Shown piece after piece: positions 26,307 to 27,372 of a stretch of DNA of 27,372 nt (position 1 is its first letter; the number at the start of each line of letters is the position of its first letter). Position numbers and translations under genes: made by a program. The stretch is from an uncultured Vogesella sp. (GTDB lineage Bacteria; Pseudomonadota; Gammaproteobacteria; Burkholderiales; Chromobacteriaceae): the NCBI GenBank assembly GCA_946479405.1, contig CAMLGD010000014.1, positions 1-27,372 of the forward strand. The letters run 5' to 3'. Under the pieces are notes generated by a model that was not told the origin of the DNA, searched no databases, and was given only the letters and a program-made list of their open reading frames with translations.

Positions 26307-27372
26307 ATGCAGTTGAACCCCTCTGAAATCAGTGACCTGATCAAGGCCAAGATTCAGAACCTGTCCGAAGGCGTTGAGTCCCGTACCAAAGGTACCGTGA
26401 TCTCCGTAACCGACGGCATCGTTCGTATCCATGGTCTGGCAGACGTCATGCAGGGTGAAATGCTCGAGTTTGCGGGCAACACCTTCGGCCTGGCCATGAA
26501 CCTGGAGCGTGACTCCGTTGGTGCCGTGATCCTGGGCGAGTACGAGCACATTTCCGAAGGTCAGGAAGTGAAGTGCACCGGTCGCATTCTGGAAGTGCCG
26601 GTGGGTCGTGAACTGGTTGGCCGCGTGGTTAACGCGCTGGGTCAGCCGATCGATGGCAAAGGCCCGATCAACGCGACCAAGTCTTCCCCGATCGAGAAAA
26701 TTGCTCCGGGCGTTATTGCCCGTCAATCGGTATCGCAGCCGATGCAAACCGGCCTGAAGTCTATCGACTCCATGGTTCCGGTTGGTCGCGGCCAACGTGA
26801 GCTGATCATTGGTGACCGCCAGACTGGTAAGACCGCCGTTGCACTGGACGCGATCGTTAACCAGAAAGGCACTGGCGTTGTTTGTATCTACGTAGCCGTA
26901 GGTCAGAAAGCGTCTTCCATCGCCAACGTGGTACGCAAGCTGGAAGAGCACGGCGCCATGGGTCACACCATCGTTGTTGCCGCTACCGCTTCCGAAGCCG
27001 CTGCACTGCAGTTCATCGCACCGTACTCCGGTTGCGCGATGGGCGAATTCTTCCGTGATAACGGTGAAGATGCCCTGATCGTATACGATGACCTGTCCAA
27101 GCAGGCTGTTGCCTACCGCCAGATCTCCCTGCTGCTGCGCCGTCCGCCGGGCCGTGAAGCCTACCCGGGCGACGTGTTCTATCTCCACAGCCGTCTGCTG
27201 GAGCGCGCTTCCCGCGTTTCCGAAGAGTACGTCGAGAAGTTCACCAACGGCGAAGTGAAAGGCAAGACCGGTTCCCTGACCGCCCTGCCGATCATCGAAA
27301 CCCAGGCTGGCGACGTTTCCGCGTTCGTTCCGACCAACGTGATCTCGATCACCGACGGTCAGATCTTCCTGG
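26307..27372 (+). CDS. atpA: F1Fo ATP synthase subunit alpha, 3' end outside window
   Basis: The ATG at 26307 follows AGGAGAG by three bases, and the frame stays open to the window end (355 codons). The protein begins [16 protein letters not shown]. The N-terminal beta barrel ([18 protein letters not shown]) is followed by the P-loop GDRQTGKT, the [11 protein letters not shown] segment, [36 protein letters not shown] (landmark only) and [28 protein letters not shown] at the cut. This is the non-catalytic nucleotide-binding subunit. Confidence 0.98.
   Translation, partial: MQLNPSEISDLIKAKIQNLSEGVESRTKGTVISVTDGIVRIHGLADVMQGEMLEFAGNTFGLAMNLERDSVGAVILGEYEHISEGQEVKCTGRILEVPVGRELVGRVVNALGQPIDGKGPINATKSSPIEKIAPGVIARQSVSQPMQTGLKSIDSMVPVGRGQRELIIGDRQTGKTAVALDAIVNQKGTGVVCIYVAVGQKASSIANVVRKLEEHGAMGHTIVVAATASEAAALQFIAPYSGCAMGEFFRDNGEDALIVYDDLSKQAVAYRQISLLLRRPPGREAYPGDVFYLHSRLLERASRVSEEYVEKFTNGEVKGKTGSLTALPIIETQAGDVSAFVPTNVISITDGQIFL

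Overview
The window is about 27.4 kb of GC-rich bacterial chromosome with two blocks of housekeeping genes and a biofilm-adhesin system spread between them. The order mnmG-rsmG-parA-parB-atpI-atpBEFHA, the lpoA-yraN-diaA-dolP cluster divergent from rsmI, and the protein sequences suggest a betaproteobacterium. My best guess is Neisseriales (Chromobacteriaceae type). That placement is inference from gene order and family resemblance, not from a search. I see no insertion sequence, prophage, CRISPR array or obvious transferred island.

Layout: 1-3023 is the C-terminal end of a giant RTX/VCBS adhesin (LapA/BapA type) with a type I secretion signal. 3181-4371 is an EAL phosphodiesterase with a C-terminal Cache-like sensor. 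4428-7094 (minus) is lpoA-yraN-diaA-dolP. 7098-7970 is rsmI, followed by a tRNA-Leu(CAA) with its own promoter and terminator. 8195-8860 (minus) is an OmpA-family lipoprotein. 9122-11580 holds a TatD-family hydrolase and a chemoreceptor. 11648-13510 (minus) is a TolC-like outer-membrane channel fused to an OmpA peptidoglycan-binding domain. Divergent from it are lapG (periplasmic protease) and lapD (degenerate GGDEF/EAL c-di-GMP receptor), to 16306. 16484-19124 (minus) holds a Tim44-domain protein, trmO and an OlsB-like acyltransferase. 19325-23607 is mnmG-rsmG-parA-parB, and 23700 to the end is the ATP synthase operon as far as part of atpA.

The adhesin, the TolC-OmpA channel, LapG and LapD make up most of a Lap-type system. 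The adhesin is exported through the channel and held at the surface. LapD senses c-di-GMP and restrains LapG, which otherwise cuts the adhesin free. The ABC transporter and membrane-fusion protein (LapB/LapC equivalents) are not in the window. The EAL enzyme beside the adhesin is a candidate local c-di-GMP source of control.

The most unusual signal is a short DNA repeat, AGGTTGGCCGCA, with ten exact copies in both orientations. Five copies extend to CAAGGTTGGCCGCA. It occurs in several reading frames and between genes, and one pair forms a perfect inverted repeat placed like a terminator. This resembles the behaviour of Neisseria DNA uptake sequences, but the sequence is unrelated to the Neisseria one. 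I know of no description of it.
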